From Anaerolinea sp. (GTDB lineage: Bacteria; Chloroflexota; Anaerolineae; Anaerolineales; Villigracilaceae): a stretch of 35,705 nucleotides of DNA. Shown piece after piece: positions 1 to 8,655 of this stretch. Under the pieces are notes generated by a model. The model did not search any database. It saw only the letters and a program-made list of their open reading frames with translations, and was not told the DNA's origin. The translations under genes were made by a program, and so were the position numbers. Each line of letters begins with the position of its first letter. Positions within the stretch are counted from its first letter, which is position 1. The stretch lies in assembly GCA_020049345.1 (NCBI GenBank), contig JAIFKY010000027.1:1-35705 (forward strand). Direction: 5' to 3'.

Positions 1-15
1 TCTCTGAAAATTGAT

Positions 16-56
16 CCTAAAAACAAACAGCCTTCTCGCAACGAGGAGGCTGTTTT
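16..56 (-). terminator. Intrinsic terminator of the TrmH-family gene
   Basis: A 14-bp stem (25-38 with 42-55, one G-T pair) encloses a CAA loop. On the - strand it is followed by a T-rich run (TTTGTTTTT). It lies about 30 bp past the stop of the - strand methyltransferase, so it is best read as that gene's terminator. A short T run on the + side could make it weakly bidirectional. Confidence 0.8.
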
Positions 57-85
57 GATTATTCTGGCAGTGCAACGCGCCGAAC

Positions 86-859
86 CTACGCAAACCGGTA
101 CAACAACACCCCCGCCGCAACCGCAAGGTTGAGCGAACTCACACGACCCTGCATTGGCAATGAAACGGTTACATCACATGCGGCGGTTTGATGTGAAGAC
201 AGTCCCTTTTGTTCATTCCCCAAAACCAAGACCCACGGAACTTGCGGAACAAGGGTCTGGTATTCCACATCGGCTTTGGCGGATGTGCCGATCAGTTGAT
301 AATTTTCCTTGCGCGCCCATTCGATAAATTCATCAAAACTTGATTGGATAATTGGCTTCCAGAATAGCGTTCCCATGCTGGCGCGGACTACGCTGGGATG
401 GTACAACTCCACGCCGCCATCGAGCAGGAAGAGTACATCCGCGCCGACCGCATCAAGAGTGCGAAGAATTGTCCCAACATTGCCCGGGTCTTGCGGAGCT
501 ACAAGCGCCACCGCGCGTTTGAATGGTTTGACGTCTTTGATCTGACTCTTCCGCTGATGAACCATAGCAATAATTCCCTGCGGGTTTTCCTTATCAGCCA
601 GAGTTTCCATCACTTGTGCGGTAACAGGCTGGGGATTAAAGGAGAAGCGGGAGATCAAATCATGGGCGAAGGGACTGGTCAACACACCCGATGAATACAG
701 AATCGATTCAATTTCCCAGCCGGCTTCGACCACTTCACCGACATGGTGAATGCCTTCAACAAGAAATAACCCGCTTTCATTCCGCGCTTTCTTTTGGCGC
801 AAGGCGCGCGCTTGTTTAATCAAAGAATTACTGGGGCTGGCGATTAATGGTTTTTGCAT
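86..859 (-). CDS. TrmH/SpoU-family RNA 2'-O-methyltransferase
   Basis: This 257-residue protein has the architecture of the SpoU (SPOUT, trefoil-knot) family, which methylates ribose 2'-OH in rRNA or tRNA using SAM. The N-terminal ~100 residues form the substrate-binding part (the region starting ASPSNSLIKQARAL is typical). The three SpoU motifs follow: DPGNVGTILRT near residue 124, LVLGNEQKGL near 211, and LPMQGRVSSLN near 234. Length and N-terminal domain resemble the RlmB/TsnR-like rRNA enzymes, but the target nucleotide cannot be read from sequence. I chose ATG 859 over an upstream in-frame TTG at 895 because the TTG lies inside the likely -35 box. The -10 box ends six bases before ATG, so the mRNA may be leaderless. 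Confidence 0.9.
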   Translation of the reverse strand: MQKPLIASPSNSLIKQARALRQKKARNESGLFLVEGIHHVGEVVEAGWEIESILYSSGVLTSPFAHDLISRFSFNPQPVTAQVMETLADKENPQGIIAMVHQRKSQIKDVKPFKRAVALVAPQDPGNVGTILRTLDAVGADVLFLLDGGVELYHPSVVRASMGTLFWKPIIQSSFDEFIEWARKENYQLIGTSAKADVEYQTLVPQVPWVLVLGNEQKGLSSHQTAACDVTVSLPMQGRVSSLNLAVAAGVLLYRFA

Positions 860-865
860 ACCTTT

Positions 866-895
866 ATTGTAAATGATTACCCGCCAACTCAGCAA
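866..895 (-). promoter_or_regulatory. Promoter of the TrmH-family gene, leaderless geometry
   Basis: On the - strand TTGCTG (895-890), an 18-base spacer and TACAAT (871-866) are followed by six bases and then ATG. Transcription would start at or next to the A of ATG. An AAAGGT sits directly against the ATG, too close to work as a normal ribosome binding site. Confidence 0.5.
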
Positions 896-897
896 CT

Positions 898-1024
898 CTC
901 AGAGACTGTTTAATAACTTCACCACAAAGTCACCAAGACACAAAGCCACAAAGTTTTTCCCTTCGAGTCTTTGAGACTTCGTGCCTTTGTGGTCAAAAAG
1001 TGGGATTATTAAACAATCTCTCAG
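898..1024. repeat. Inverted-repeat intergenic element, family A copy 1
   Basis: The ends are 19-bp imperfect inverted repeats (CTCAGAGACTGTTTAATAA at 898-916, with its near complement at 1006-1024). Inside, a left arm rich in CACCACAAAG / CCAAGACACAAAG faces a right arm with CTTTGAGACTTCGTGCCTTTGTGG, so the whole 127 bp can fold back on itself. The same core recurs at 3130-3259 (reversed) and 17521-17661. No protein is encoded. It looks like a non-autonomous, MITE-like element. Confidence 0.75.
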
Positions 1025-1328
1025 TATGTTTTTTATTCATCCATTCTCTACCGTACAAATGTCACTGCGCGGCGGTTTGCGCCGAAACAATCTCCGTACG
1101 CAAAGTGTCCATCCAATCTGTGTTCAAAAATATTTTAATCACGGCAACTTCCAGGCTTGGTGGTGTTGTCATTAAACAGTTTCTAAGATTTTTCTACTTT
1201 GAGTAAGCCATAAGTTATGCCCCATTGCAAATATTTTATTATCGGGTGTTCGTTTATAATTCCACCCATGAAGTATTTCCGCTGACTAACAAACACGTTG
1301 CATTTTTCAAAGACAGGAAGAAATAAAC
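1025..1328. other. Gene-free stretch with a decayed repeat end and a weak promoter
   Basis: Nothing protein-like is visible here. At 1171-1185, ATTAAACAGTTTCTA matches the terminal repeat of family A, and the bases to its left vaguely recall the CACCACAAAG core, so a decayed copy is likely. A TATAAT at 1255-1260 lies 69 bp before the next gene's ATG with no good -35 box. AGGAAG at about 1315, eight bases before ATG 1329, is a good ribosome binding site. Confidence 0.4.
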
Positions 1329-1871
1329 ATGACCGACAACTTACCCAATGGACCTTACACCGGCACACCACTTTACACAACCACACCTGAAAAAACCGGG
1401 GTTGCATGGTGGGTTTGGGTAATTTCCGGAATTTTCGTTTGCGTTTGTCTTGCCTGTGCAGGCACAGCAGGCTTTGTATCCTATTTTGGACGCGAACCCG
1501 AAGACCTGCGCGTCTCCTATTCCATGACATCTGTCGTGCAAAGAGATGAAAAATTTGATCTCACGCTTTTACTCAGCAACACCGGCAGCGAAACCTTCAC
1601 AATATCTGATATTGATCTGGACGAAGCCCTGAGCGGCTCAATTCTGGATGGCGCAGTTGTCCTCGAAACAGATCCGCACATGGAACGCGATTATTCCATT
1701 AGCGGCATTAAGACTTTTAAATATAACGAAACCCTCAAGCCAGGCGAAAGCAAAGAGGTAATTTTCCACATGCAGGCAATTACAGTTGGTGAATTTGGCG
1801 GTTCCATTGGACTATTTGTTGGAAACATCGCCAAACGCATAGGTTATGTTGGAATCGTCGTTCAGGAATGA
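1329..1871 (+). CDS. Single-pass membrane protein with extracytoplasmic beta domain, function unknown
   Basis: The protein has 180 residues. A short Pro/Thr-rich N-terminus (about 25 residues) precedes one membrane segment (roughly residues 29-53, VAWWVWVISGIFVCVCLACA region). A ~120-residue external domain follows, rich in alternating hydrophobic and polar stretches (DEKFDLTLLLSNTGSETF, LKPGESKEVIFHMQ), which reads like an Ig/CARDB-type beta sandwich. That fold is my inference and no catalytic motif is visible. Its stop overlaps the next ORF's ATG (ATGA at 1868-1871), so it is probably co-transcribed and translationally coupled with the G5/3D lipoprotein and may work with it at the cell surface. 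Confidence 0.7.
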   Translation: MTDNLPNGPYTGTPLYTTTPEKTGVAWWVWVISGIFVCVCLACAGTAGFVSYFGREPEDLRVSYSMTSVVQRDEKFDLTLLLSNTGSETFTISDIDLDEALSGSILDGAVVLETDPHMERDYSISGIKTFKYNETLKPGESKEVIFHMQAITVGEFGGSIGLFVGNIAKRIGYVGIVVQE

Positions 1872-3100
1872 TTGCCAACATGAAAATTATGCGCGCGGTT
1901 GTGCCGACCTTCGCCTTTTTTTTGTTCGCGTGCCAGCCGCAATCGCCCCACCGCATCACAATCCTTGATGGGGATAATATCCAAACCATCACAACAAATG
2001 AACAAACGCCATCATTGATATTAACTCAATCGGGATTGCGCGTTGCCGCCAGTGATCGCATTTACCAAAACGGGATTCAAGTTGCGCCAGATGCGCCCCT
2101 GCCAAATGTTGATCTCACCCTTCAAATTCGCCACGCTGTGACACTAACCCTCGTCACGCCTCAGGGACAGCAAACGATTGAAACTTCTGCGTTAACGGTT
2201 GGAGAGGCTTTGAGCAACGATGCCGGCTTGACTTTGACCCAAGGCGATCTACTTGACCCGCCCGCCGAGACCCCAATCACACAAGCGTTGACCGTCACAT
2301 TCAGCCCGGCGCGTGACTTGACGATTTTTGCCGGCGATAAAGTCCTAAATATTCGCTCTGCGGCCGGGACTGTTGGAGAGGTTTTGGCTGAGGCGGGGAC
2401 TCCGCTCGTTGGGTTGGATACCAGTTCTCCGCCAGAGAGCGAAGCGCCGCCGCCCGATGGTCAAATCCGCGTGGTGCGAATCTATGAAACTTTTGAAGTG
2501 GCACTGGAGTCGATCCCATTCACTGAGGAAGTGACCTACTCGCCTGATGTGGCATTTGGTCAAAAAGAAACGATCCAGTCCGGCGTGGAAGGCATTGCCA
2601 TGATCCGCTCGCGGATTCGGTACGAAGACGGCAAAGAGGTCAGCCGCACAACCGAATCTAAAACCGTGGCGCGTGAACCACAGACGCGCATTGTGCAAAG
2701 CGGAGAAAAAATTGTGCTTGCGCCTGTCGGCGGGAACATTCCGTATGAATATTGGTACGCCACAGAGATGTTTGCTTCGGTTTATTCACCGTGTGAATCC
2801 GGCACAGGCTCATGTTCGTATGGAACCACAAGCGGCGCGCGCGCTGGGCAGGGCGTGGTGGCAGTGGATTACTCAATCTACAATTCTTTGGCGGGTATGC
2901 AAGTATATATCCCCGGCTACGGCGTGGCTACCATCGGCGACACGGGCGGCGGTCCGATCATCGAAACCGCATTCGGCGTGCCGCGCACCAAATGGATCGA
3001 TCTGGGATTCAACGATGGCGAGTTAAGAGACATGACCGGCTGGGTCACCGTTTATTTCCTTGCGCCCGCACCGGCTGAGATTCCGTATTTTCTAAAGTAG
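1868..3100 (+). CDS. G5/3D-domain (YabE/Rpf-like) cell-wall lipoprotein
   Basis: This 410-residue exported protein has a lipobox-like LFAC near residue 22. Two ubiquitin-like DUF348 repeats follow (about 30-105 and 110-185; HAVTLTLVTPQGQ and FAGDKVLNIRSAAGTVGEVL). A G5 domain covers about 210-285 (FEVALESIPFTEEV to TRIVQSGEK). The C-terminal 3D / RlpA-like barrel is at about 300-400 (VVAVDYSIYN, IPGYGVATIGDTGG, WIDLGF). This order matches Firmicute YabE and actinobacterial Rpf-type proteins, where such enzymes remodel peptidoglycan. The 3D domain keeps the usual Asp residues (VAVD, GDTGG, WIDLGF). Translation may start at 1868 (overlapping the previous stop) or at ATG 1880, which gives a cleaner signal peptide. 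Confidence 0.8.
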   Translation: MIANMKIMRAVVPTFAFFLFACQPQSPHRITILDGDNIQTITTNEQTPSLILTQSGLRVAASDRIYQNGIQVAPDAPLPNVDLTLQIRHAVTLTLVTPQGQQTIETSALTVGEALSNDAGLTLTQGDLLDPPAETPITQALTVTFSPARDLTIFAGDKVLNIRSAAGTVGEVLAEAGTPLVGLDTSSPPESEAPPPDGQIRVVRIYETFEVALESIPFTEEVTYSPDVAFGQKETIQSGVEGIAMIRSRIRYEDGKEVSRTTESKTVAREPQTRIVQSGEKIVLAPVGGNIPYEYWYATEMFASVYSPCESGTGSCSYGTTSGARAGQGVVAVDYSIYNSLAGMQVYIPGYGVATIGDTGGGPIIETAFGVPRTKWIDLGFNDGELRDMTGWVTVYFLAPAPAEIPYFLK

Positions 3101-3119
3101 GTCACGTTTGAAACGTGAC
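3101..3119. repeat. 19-bp palindrome right after the G5/3D gene
   Basis: GTCACGTTTGAAACGTGAC starts on the base after the stop codon. It can form a 7-bp hairpin, but no T run follows on either strand, so it is a poor intrinsic terminator. It could be a protein-binding dyad or an RNA 3' end stabiliser. Confidence 0.4.
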
Positions 3120-3129
3120 AAAAGTAGAA

Positions 3130-3259
3130 TAGACCTCTTGCAAAAGTCCATTTTTGACCACAAAGGCACAAAGTCTCGAAGACTCAAAGAAAAAAACTTA
3201 GTGACCTAGTGTCTTGGTGACTTTGTGGTTTATAACGCTTTACTTATGCAAGAGGTCTA
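3130..3259. repeat. Inverted-repeat intergenic element, family A copy 2 (reversed)
   Basis: The core matches copies at 898 and 17521 but lies in the opposite orientation. Here the outer ends are different: TAGACCTCTTGCA (3130-3142) and its exact complement (3247-3259). It fills most of the gap before the LCP gene. Confidence 0.75.
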
Positions 3260-3301
3260 ATAAAAAAATTATCATACTGCAAGCGTGACCAACGGTAAAA
3301 A

Positions 3302-4450
3302 ATGACGAAATCACAAAAAATCACTCTCACCATTCTTTCACTCATCGCCTTTGTTCTTGTTGGCACAGCGGGATATTTTTCACTGAGCAGTTATCGGGCA
3401 TTTGCATCCAAGCCGCTGGGACCCGCGTTGCCGGTGGCGCAACAAACCCTGCCTCCCATTTGGACAGCCACACCGCTCAGCTCATCATCGGTGGATGTTG
3501 CAACAATGGCGCCACTTTCCACTGTCACAAAAACGCCAGAACCATTGTGCGGCGGTCCAAGCATGATGACCATTCTTGCCATCGGTCAAGATCAACGATC
3601 CAATAATTACAACTACGGGCTGGGAGACATCGTGCGCGTGGTACGCGTGGATTTTGTGACCCCAAAAATTACCGTGTTGGAATTTCCGCGCGACCTGTGG
3701 GTGGAAATTCCATACATCGCAGACAACCTCAACGGGCTGGATCATGGCAAACTCAACCAGGCGTATTTATACGGACAACCCGGAGACGGCTTCGCCTATT
3801 GGGACGATCCAAGTCAGGGGCCGGGCTTGCTCTCGCTAACGCTGACTCTCAACTTCGGCATTCTGGCTGATCATTATGTAGCAGTCAATATGCGAACCTT
3901 TGAAAATGTGGTCAACGCCATTGGCGGCATCACCATCAACGTGCCCGATCTGGAAACCGCGCACAACACCGGACTGCCAATGGGCAAGAATCACCTTGGC
4001 GGCTCAGAGGCGCTCAAAGTGGCGCGCAACCGCGAAGAAGGCATGTTCGAGCGCGTTGGCAACCAAAACCTTGTCCTGTGCGCCATGCGTGAAAAAGTTC
4101 TCAGCCCAAGCACCGTTACGAAAATTCCAGAACTAATTGCCTCGTTTCAAGACAACATCCAAACTGATTTCACTCCCGACCAATTAAGCCAACTCGCCTG
4201 CCTCGGCACAAAACTGCCGGTCGAAAACATCGCCTTTGCCAGTTTCCCCGAAGACCTGTTTACAGAAGTTAGAACCTTTGAAGACCCCGCATATTCAAAA
4301 GGTCTGTTGATTTTCGACGCAGATTTCAACATCCTGCGCGAGTATGTCATGCGCTTCAACGCCGGCACCTGGCCCAGCCTGGCATCATCCACTTCAAGCG
4401 ACGAAACCACCACAGAAGAAGCCTCTTCCTCATCCTCTTTTTGCCCATGA
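3302..4450 (+). CDS. LytR-CpsA-Psr (LCP) family protein
   Basis: LCP enzymes transfer lipid-linked glycopolymers onto peptidoglycan or proteins outside the membrane. This 382-residue protein has one N-terminal membrane segment (about 7-27), a Pro/Thr linker, and an LCP domain at about 88-265. Family landmarks are present: GQDQRS (95-100), the acidic residue of LGDIVRVVRVD (D109), FPRDLWV (R130), GGI near 209, and ARNREEGMFERVGNQN (242-256), which carries the late Arg residues. After the domain it ends in a Ser/Thr-rich tail. No LytR_C domain is seen, unlike the second LCP protein at 31028. Its stop overlaps the rsmA start (ATGA, 4447-4450). No strong ribosome binding site precedes ATG 3302. 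Confidence 0.88.
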   Translation: MTKSQKITLTILSLIAFVLVGTAGYFSLSSYRAFASKPLGPALPVAQQTLPPIWTATPLSSSSVDVATMAPLSTVTKTPEPLCGGPSMMTILAIGQDQRSNNYNYGLGDIVRVVRVDFVTPKITVLEFPRDLWVEIPYIADNLNGLDHGKLNQAYLYGQPGDGFAYWDDPSQGPGLLSLTLTLNFGILADHYVAVNMRTFENVVNAIGGITINVPDLETAHNTGLPMGKNHLGGSEALKVARNREEGMFERVGNQNLVLCAMREKVLSPSTVTKIPELIASFQDNIQTDFTPDQLSQLACLGTKLPVENIAFASFPEDLFTEVRTFEDPAYSKGLLIFDADFNILREYVMRFNAGTWPSLASSTSSDETTTEEASSSSSFCP

Positions 4451-5283
4451 AAAATTTTTCAGCCATTCCCCCGCTCGATGCCGCCGCCGTCCTCAAACGC
4501 TTTAATATCCGCGCCGATAAAAGCCTCGGACAAAATTTTTTGCAGGATGTCTCTGCCCTCGAAAACATTGCGCTCGCCGCCGAAATTCAAGAGGATGACT
4601 GCGTCCTGGAGATTGGACCCGGCTTGGGGAGTTTGACTCGCTATCTGGCTGTTTCCGCCAAAGAAGTGACCGCAATCGAACTCGACCCAGACATGCTGCC
4701 GCCGCTACGGGCAGTTCTCAAGCCTCATCAGAATGTGCGCGTGGTGCATGGTGATATTCTCAAGACCGTCATTTCAGAGATCATCCACAAAACAGACTAT
4801 CTGGTAGTTGCCAACATTCCATATTACATCACCTCCGCAGTCATTCGACACCTGCTCGAAAGCAACCCAAAGCCGCGCCGCATTGTGTTGACCATTCAAA
4901 AGGAAGTTGCAGAACGCATCTGCGCCAAAGCAGGTGATTTGAGTCTGCTGGCTTTAAGCGTACAAGTCTACGGGAAACCCAGCATCGCCGCCATCATCCC
5001 CGCCGACTCATTCCACCCCGCCCCCAAAGTGGATTCCGCCATCCTGAGAATTGATATTTACGACCAGCCGCTCATCCCGAATGACTTGCTCAAAACCTTC
5101 TTCAAACTCATCAAAGCAGGCTTCAGCCAAAAACGCAAAACGCTTCGCAACTCGCTTTCGTCCGGCTTACACATCCCCACCGCCGAATCCGAAGCGTTGC
5201 TCACTTCTGCTGGAATAAATTTCATGCGCCGCGCAGAAACGTTATCCATTGACGAGTGGAAAGTGCTGTGTGAGATAAAATAA
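4447..5283 (+). CDS. rsmA: 16S rRNA (adenine1518-N6/adenine1519-N6) dimethyltransferase
   Basis: The protein has 278 residues, normal for RsmA/KsgA, which dimethylates the two adjacent adenines of helix 45 in 16S rRNA during 30S maturation. Diagnostic segments are SLGQNFL (27-32), the SAM-binding EIGPGLG (55-61), the acidic IELD (78-81) and the catalytic ANIPYYI (122-128, the NxPY motif). The C-terminal helical domain has PAPKVDSAILRI and KAGFSQKRKTLRNSL. ATG 4447 overlaps the LCP stop, so translation is probably coupled. An in-frame TTG six bases earlier is less likely. Pairing with an LCP gene is probably a matter of operon economy, not a shared function. Confidence 0.96.
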   Translation: MKNFSAIPPLDAAAVLKRFNIRADKSLGQNFLQDVSALENIALAAEIQEDDCVLEIGPGLGSLTRYLAVSAKEVTAIELDPDMLPPLRAVLKPHQNVRVVHGDILKTVISEIIHKTDYLVVANIPYYITSAVIRHLLESNPKPRRIVLTIQKEVAERICAKAGDLSLLALSVQVYGKPSIAAIIPADSFHPAPKVDSAILRIDIYDQPLIPNDLLKTFFKLIKAGFSQKRKTLRNSLSSGLHIPTAESEALLTSAGINFMRRAETLSIDEWKVLCEIK

Positions 5284-5292
5284 TTACAAGGA

Positions 5293-5321
5293 TTGTGAAA
5301 TACAAGACAAAGTCCTATAAT
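5293..5321 (+). promoter_or_regulatory. Sigma70-type promoter of the Thr/Pro-linker lipoprotein
   Basis: TTGTGA (5293-5298), a 17-base spacer and a perfect TATAAT (5316-5321) lie just after rsmA. The predicted start near 5328 gives a ~66-base leader ending in GGAGG AAC ATG. The leader carries the motif TACGGCACACATC (5342-5354), also found before the gene at 23851. Confidence 0.7.
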
Positions 5322-5393
5322 CTACCCAACAAAACTTGGGATACGGCACACATCAGTTGTCGTCGGGAACGCCCGTTACAGCGCGGGAGGAAC

Positions 5394-6128
5394 ATGAACA
5401 GGAAAGTCTTTGCGTTTTTTGTGTTTGCATTTAGCCTTTTATTTTCTGGTTGCGGACCCGGTCAATTGCTTGGACCAACCATCACGCCAACGCCAACAAG
5501 TACCAGCACTCCAACCCCTACATCCACACCAACTGCAACATTCACGCCTACAGCAACTGCAACAGCAACGTTCACCCCCACGCCCATGCCCGTTTGCAAT
5601 CCGAACTCCACTGTGCAAGGAACAGCAGACGAATCCCTGCCAGGTTACATGGATATGCTTGGTGTCACCTCAACATTGGATGGATATAATTTCACCGTGG
5701 TATTCACCGTCAGAGATATTCCTGATGAAATCGTTATTGACAATAACAACTTGAAAAAGGGAAATATTGAAATGGCGTGGGGCGTTGCCATTGATACAGA
5801 CAATAATCCAGACACAGGCGAGCCAGCCGCTTTTATCGGATCAGGCTATGGTTACGAAACCCTGCTGTTGGCATTTAACTTCAAACAAGGTTCAGAGCGC
5901 AGCGGAGCCATTCAAAACCTGTTTGGAAATCGAACTCATGTCTGGATATATCAAGAAGGCGGAGGGATAAGCAGCGGCTCATCAGGGAAAATTACCGTGG
6001 ATCAAAGCGCAAAAACAATCACACTGACAAGCGCCAATATACAAGGCATCACACCAGAATCGTATCTTCACTTTTTTACATTCCACAACGTTACGCAAAT
6101 GGTTGTAGACGAAATCTGCCGCCGATAA
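5394..6128 (+). CDS. Lipoprotein with Thr/Pro linker and beta-rich domain, function unknown
   Basis: The 244-residue protein starts at ATG 5394 behind a strong GGAGG. An in-frame GTG at 5295 lies within the promoter spacer and is rejected. A lipoprotein signal ends in LLFSGC (Cys near 20). A linker of about 45 residues built of TPT/TAT units follows, typical of Anaerolineae surface lipoproteins. The remaining ~175 residues look beta-rich, with AWGVAIDTDNNPDTGE (a possible Ca-binding Asp/Asn loop near 125) and SGKITVDQSAKTITLTSANI. This resembles the carbohydrate-binding or DOMON-like sandwich layout, but I cannot assign a family. It is monocistronic between its own promoter and the terminator at 6152. 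Confidence 0.75.
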   Translation: MNRKVFAFFVFAFSLLFSGCGPGQLLGPTITPTPTSTSTPTPTSTPTATFTPTATATATFTPTPMPVCNPNSTVQGTADESLPGYMDMLGVTSTLDGYNFTVVFTVRDIPDEIVIDNNNLKKGNIEMAWGVAIDTDNNPDTGEPAAFIGSGYGYETLLLAFNFKQGSERSGAIQNLFGNRTHVWIYQEGGGISSGSSGKITVDQSAKTITLTSANIQGITPESYLHFFTFHNVTQMVVDEICRR

Positions 6129-6151
6129 TCCATCAATTGTAAATTTATAAA

Positions 6152-6186
6152 AAAGTCCCGCGGACGCAAAGCGTTCGCGGGACTTT
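6152..6186. terminator. Bidirectional terminator between lipoprotein and ahcY
   Basis: A 16-bp stem (6152-6167 with 6171-6186, one mismatch or wobble, loop AAA) is bounded by A and T runs on both sides. It sits between convergent genes and should stop transcription from both. Confidence 0.85.
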
Positions 6187-6218
6187 CATTTTTCATCCTT
6201 CCGAATTTATCCTTCGGG

Positions 6219-7547
<1,329 letters not shown>

Positions 7548-7566
7548 TTATTACTCCTTTATTATA

Positions 7567-7622
7567 TGTAGGGCGGGATTTTATCCCGCCAAATTTAGCG
7601 GCGGGTTACAAACCCGCCCTAC
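7567..7622. repeat. GC-rich REP-like cruciform between kinase and ahcY
   Basis: The outer arms GTAGGGCGGG and CCCGCCCTAC (10 bp perfect) enclose an inner CCCGCC/GGCGGG pair, so the segment can fold as one long stem or as two hairpins. It occupies most of the intercistronic gap and may stabilise upstream mRNA or partly terminate transcription. No T run follows. Confidence 0.75.
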
Positions 7623-7626
7623 GAAA

Positions 7627-8583
7627 TTACTTCAACAACACATCCAACCTGCCGCCATCGTCAAAATGACTGCGGAAGCGTTGGACAAATTCCTGCTTTG
7701 TGTACCCGTGATTTTGCGTGCCGCGTTGTTCAAGACAGTATACAGCAGAAAGCGAACCGATTTCACCGCACAACTTCCAATCAAAGCCGTGAGCATAGCC
7801 CGCAAGGAAACCACCACGGAAGGCATCGCCTACGCCGGTTGGGTCAACAATTTCTTTTTCGGGAACTGTTGGGATGTGAACCGAATCTGCGCCTGAGTAT
7901 AAATCTGCGCCATCCTTGCCGCGTGTGATGACCAGAACTTTCACGTGTTCAAGAATCTGATCCAAGCTCCAATCTGTTTTTTTGGAGATCAGCCCAAATT
8001 CGTAGTCGTTGCAGAAGAGGAATTGCGCTCCTTCCATATCCCGCGCAAGTTCTTGGCCTTCGAGTCTTAACACTTGCTGGCTGGGATCGTAAAGATAGGG
8101 AATGCCCAATTCGCGACATTCAGCGGGGAACTTCATCATCGCATCGGGCGCGCTGGGCGAGACAATCACGAGATCGGGTTTTTGTTCAACGTCTTTGAGA
8201 GACTGCGAGGCGGAAACTCCCATTGCCCCAGGGTAGAAAGAAGCAATTTGAGCAGAAGCCTGATCGGTCGTGGCAAAGAACGAGGCGGTGAATAATCCGG
8301 TAATAACTTTCATTAGCGAAGTATCCACGCCTTTTGAATCAAGCCATGCGCGGTAATCGCCAAAGTCTTCGCCGACAGTTGCCATGACGCGTGGTTTTTC
8401 GCCAAGCAAAGCCATGGTGTAGGCGATGTTCGGCGCGATGCCGCCGCGCTGTTTTGACATGCCGTCTACAAGGAATGAAAGGCTGATGGATTCCAACCGT
8501 TCAGGCAAAATTTGTTCCTTAAACAGACCGGGAAAGGTCATCAAATAATCATACGCGACAGAACCAGTGAGCAATATATCCAA
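7627..8583 (-). CDS. PfkB-family sugar kinase, probable adenosine kinase
   Basis: This 318-residue ribokinase-fold kinase has GGIAPNIAYTMALLG (family N-terminal signature, near 47-61) and DPTGVGDAFRGGF (C-terminal signature with catalytic Asp, near 248-260). The start is TTG 8583, six bases after GGAGG; upstream codons to 8619 cross the terminator-like hairpin and are rejected. The substrate is inferred from the next gene: ahcY releases adenosine, and PfkB adenosine kinases often sit beside it. Other PfkB substrates (ribose, inosine, fructose-6-P) cannot be excluded. The leader carries an attenuator-like structure (8609-8653). Confidence 0.88.
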   Translation of the reverse strand: MDILLTGSVAYDYLMTFPGLFKEQILPERLESISLSFLVDGMSKQRGGIAPNIAYTMALLGEKPRVMATVGEDFGDYRAWLDSKGVDTSLMKVITGLFTASFFATTDQASAQIASFYPGAMGVSASQSLKDVEQKPDLVIVSPSAPDAMMKFPAECRELGIPYLYDPSQQVLRLEGQELARDMEGAQFLFCNDYEFGLISKKTDWSLDQILEHVKVLVITRGKDGADLYSGADSVHIPTVPEKEIVDPTGVGDAFRGGFLAGYAHGFDWKLCGEIGSLSAVYCLEQRGTQNHGYTKQEFVQRFRSHFDDGGRLDVLLK

Positions 8584-8608
8584 TGGGAACCTCCAAAAAT
8601 TACGCAGG

Positions 8609-8653
8609 AAAAAGCGCACTCACAAGAGTGCGCCCTGTTGCTGTGAACGGGCG
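8609..8653 (-). promoter_or_regulatory. Candidate attenuator/riboswitch leader of the kinase-ahcY operon
   Basis: Reading on the - strand, an intrinsic terminator is formed by GCGCACTC (8633-8626), loop TTGT, GAGTGCGC (8621-8614) and five Ts (8613-8609), only 25 bases before the TTG start. An alternative fold pairs CGCCC (8653-8649) with GGGCG (8635-8631), and the loop TTCACAG (8647-8641) with TTGTGAG (8625-8619), giving an H-type pseudoknot. Both pseudoknot stems use bases of the terminator, so the two folds exclude each other. I do not recognise a known riboswitch consensus. Confidence 0.5.
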
Positions 8654-8655
8654 AA

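Noticed and set aside
981-1175. Open frame beginning MPLWSKSG, with a near-identical start at 17610
   Set aside because: Both lie within copies of the same family A repeat, so the similarity is of the repeat and not of a gene family; no ribosome site or conserved protein is seen.
5490-5585. Short tandem-like repeats (ACA/CCA units)
   Set aside because: They encode the Thr/Pro linker of a lipoprotein, as in other secreted proteins here, not a microsatellite or regulatory array.
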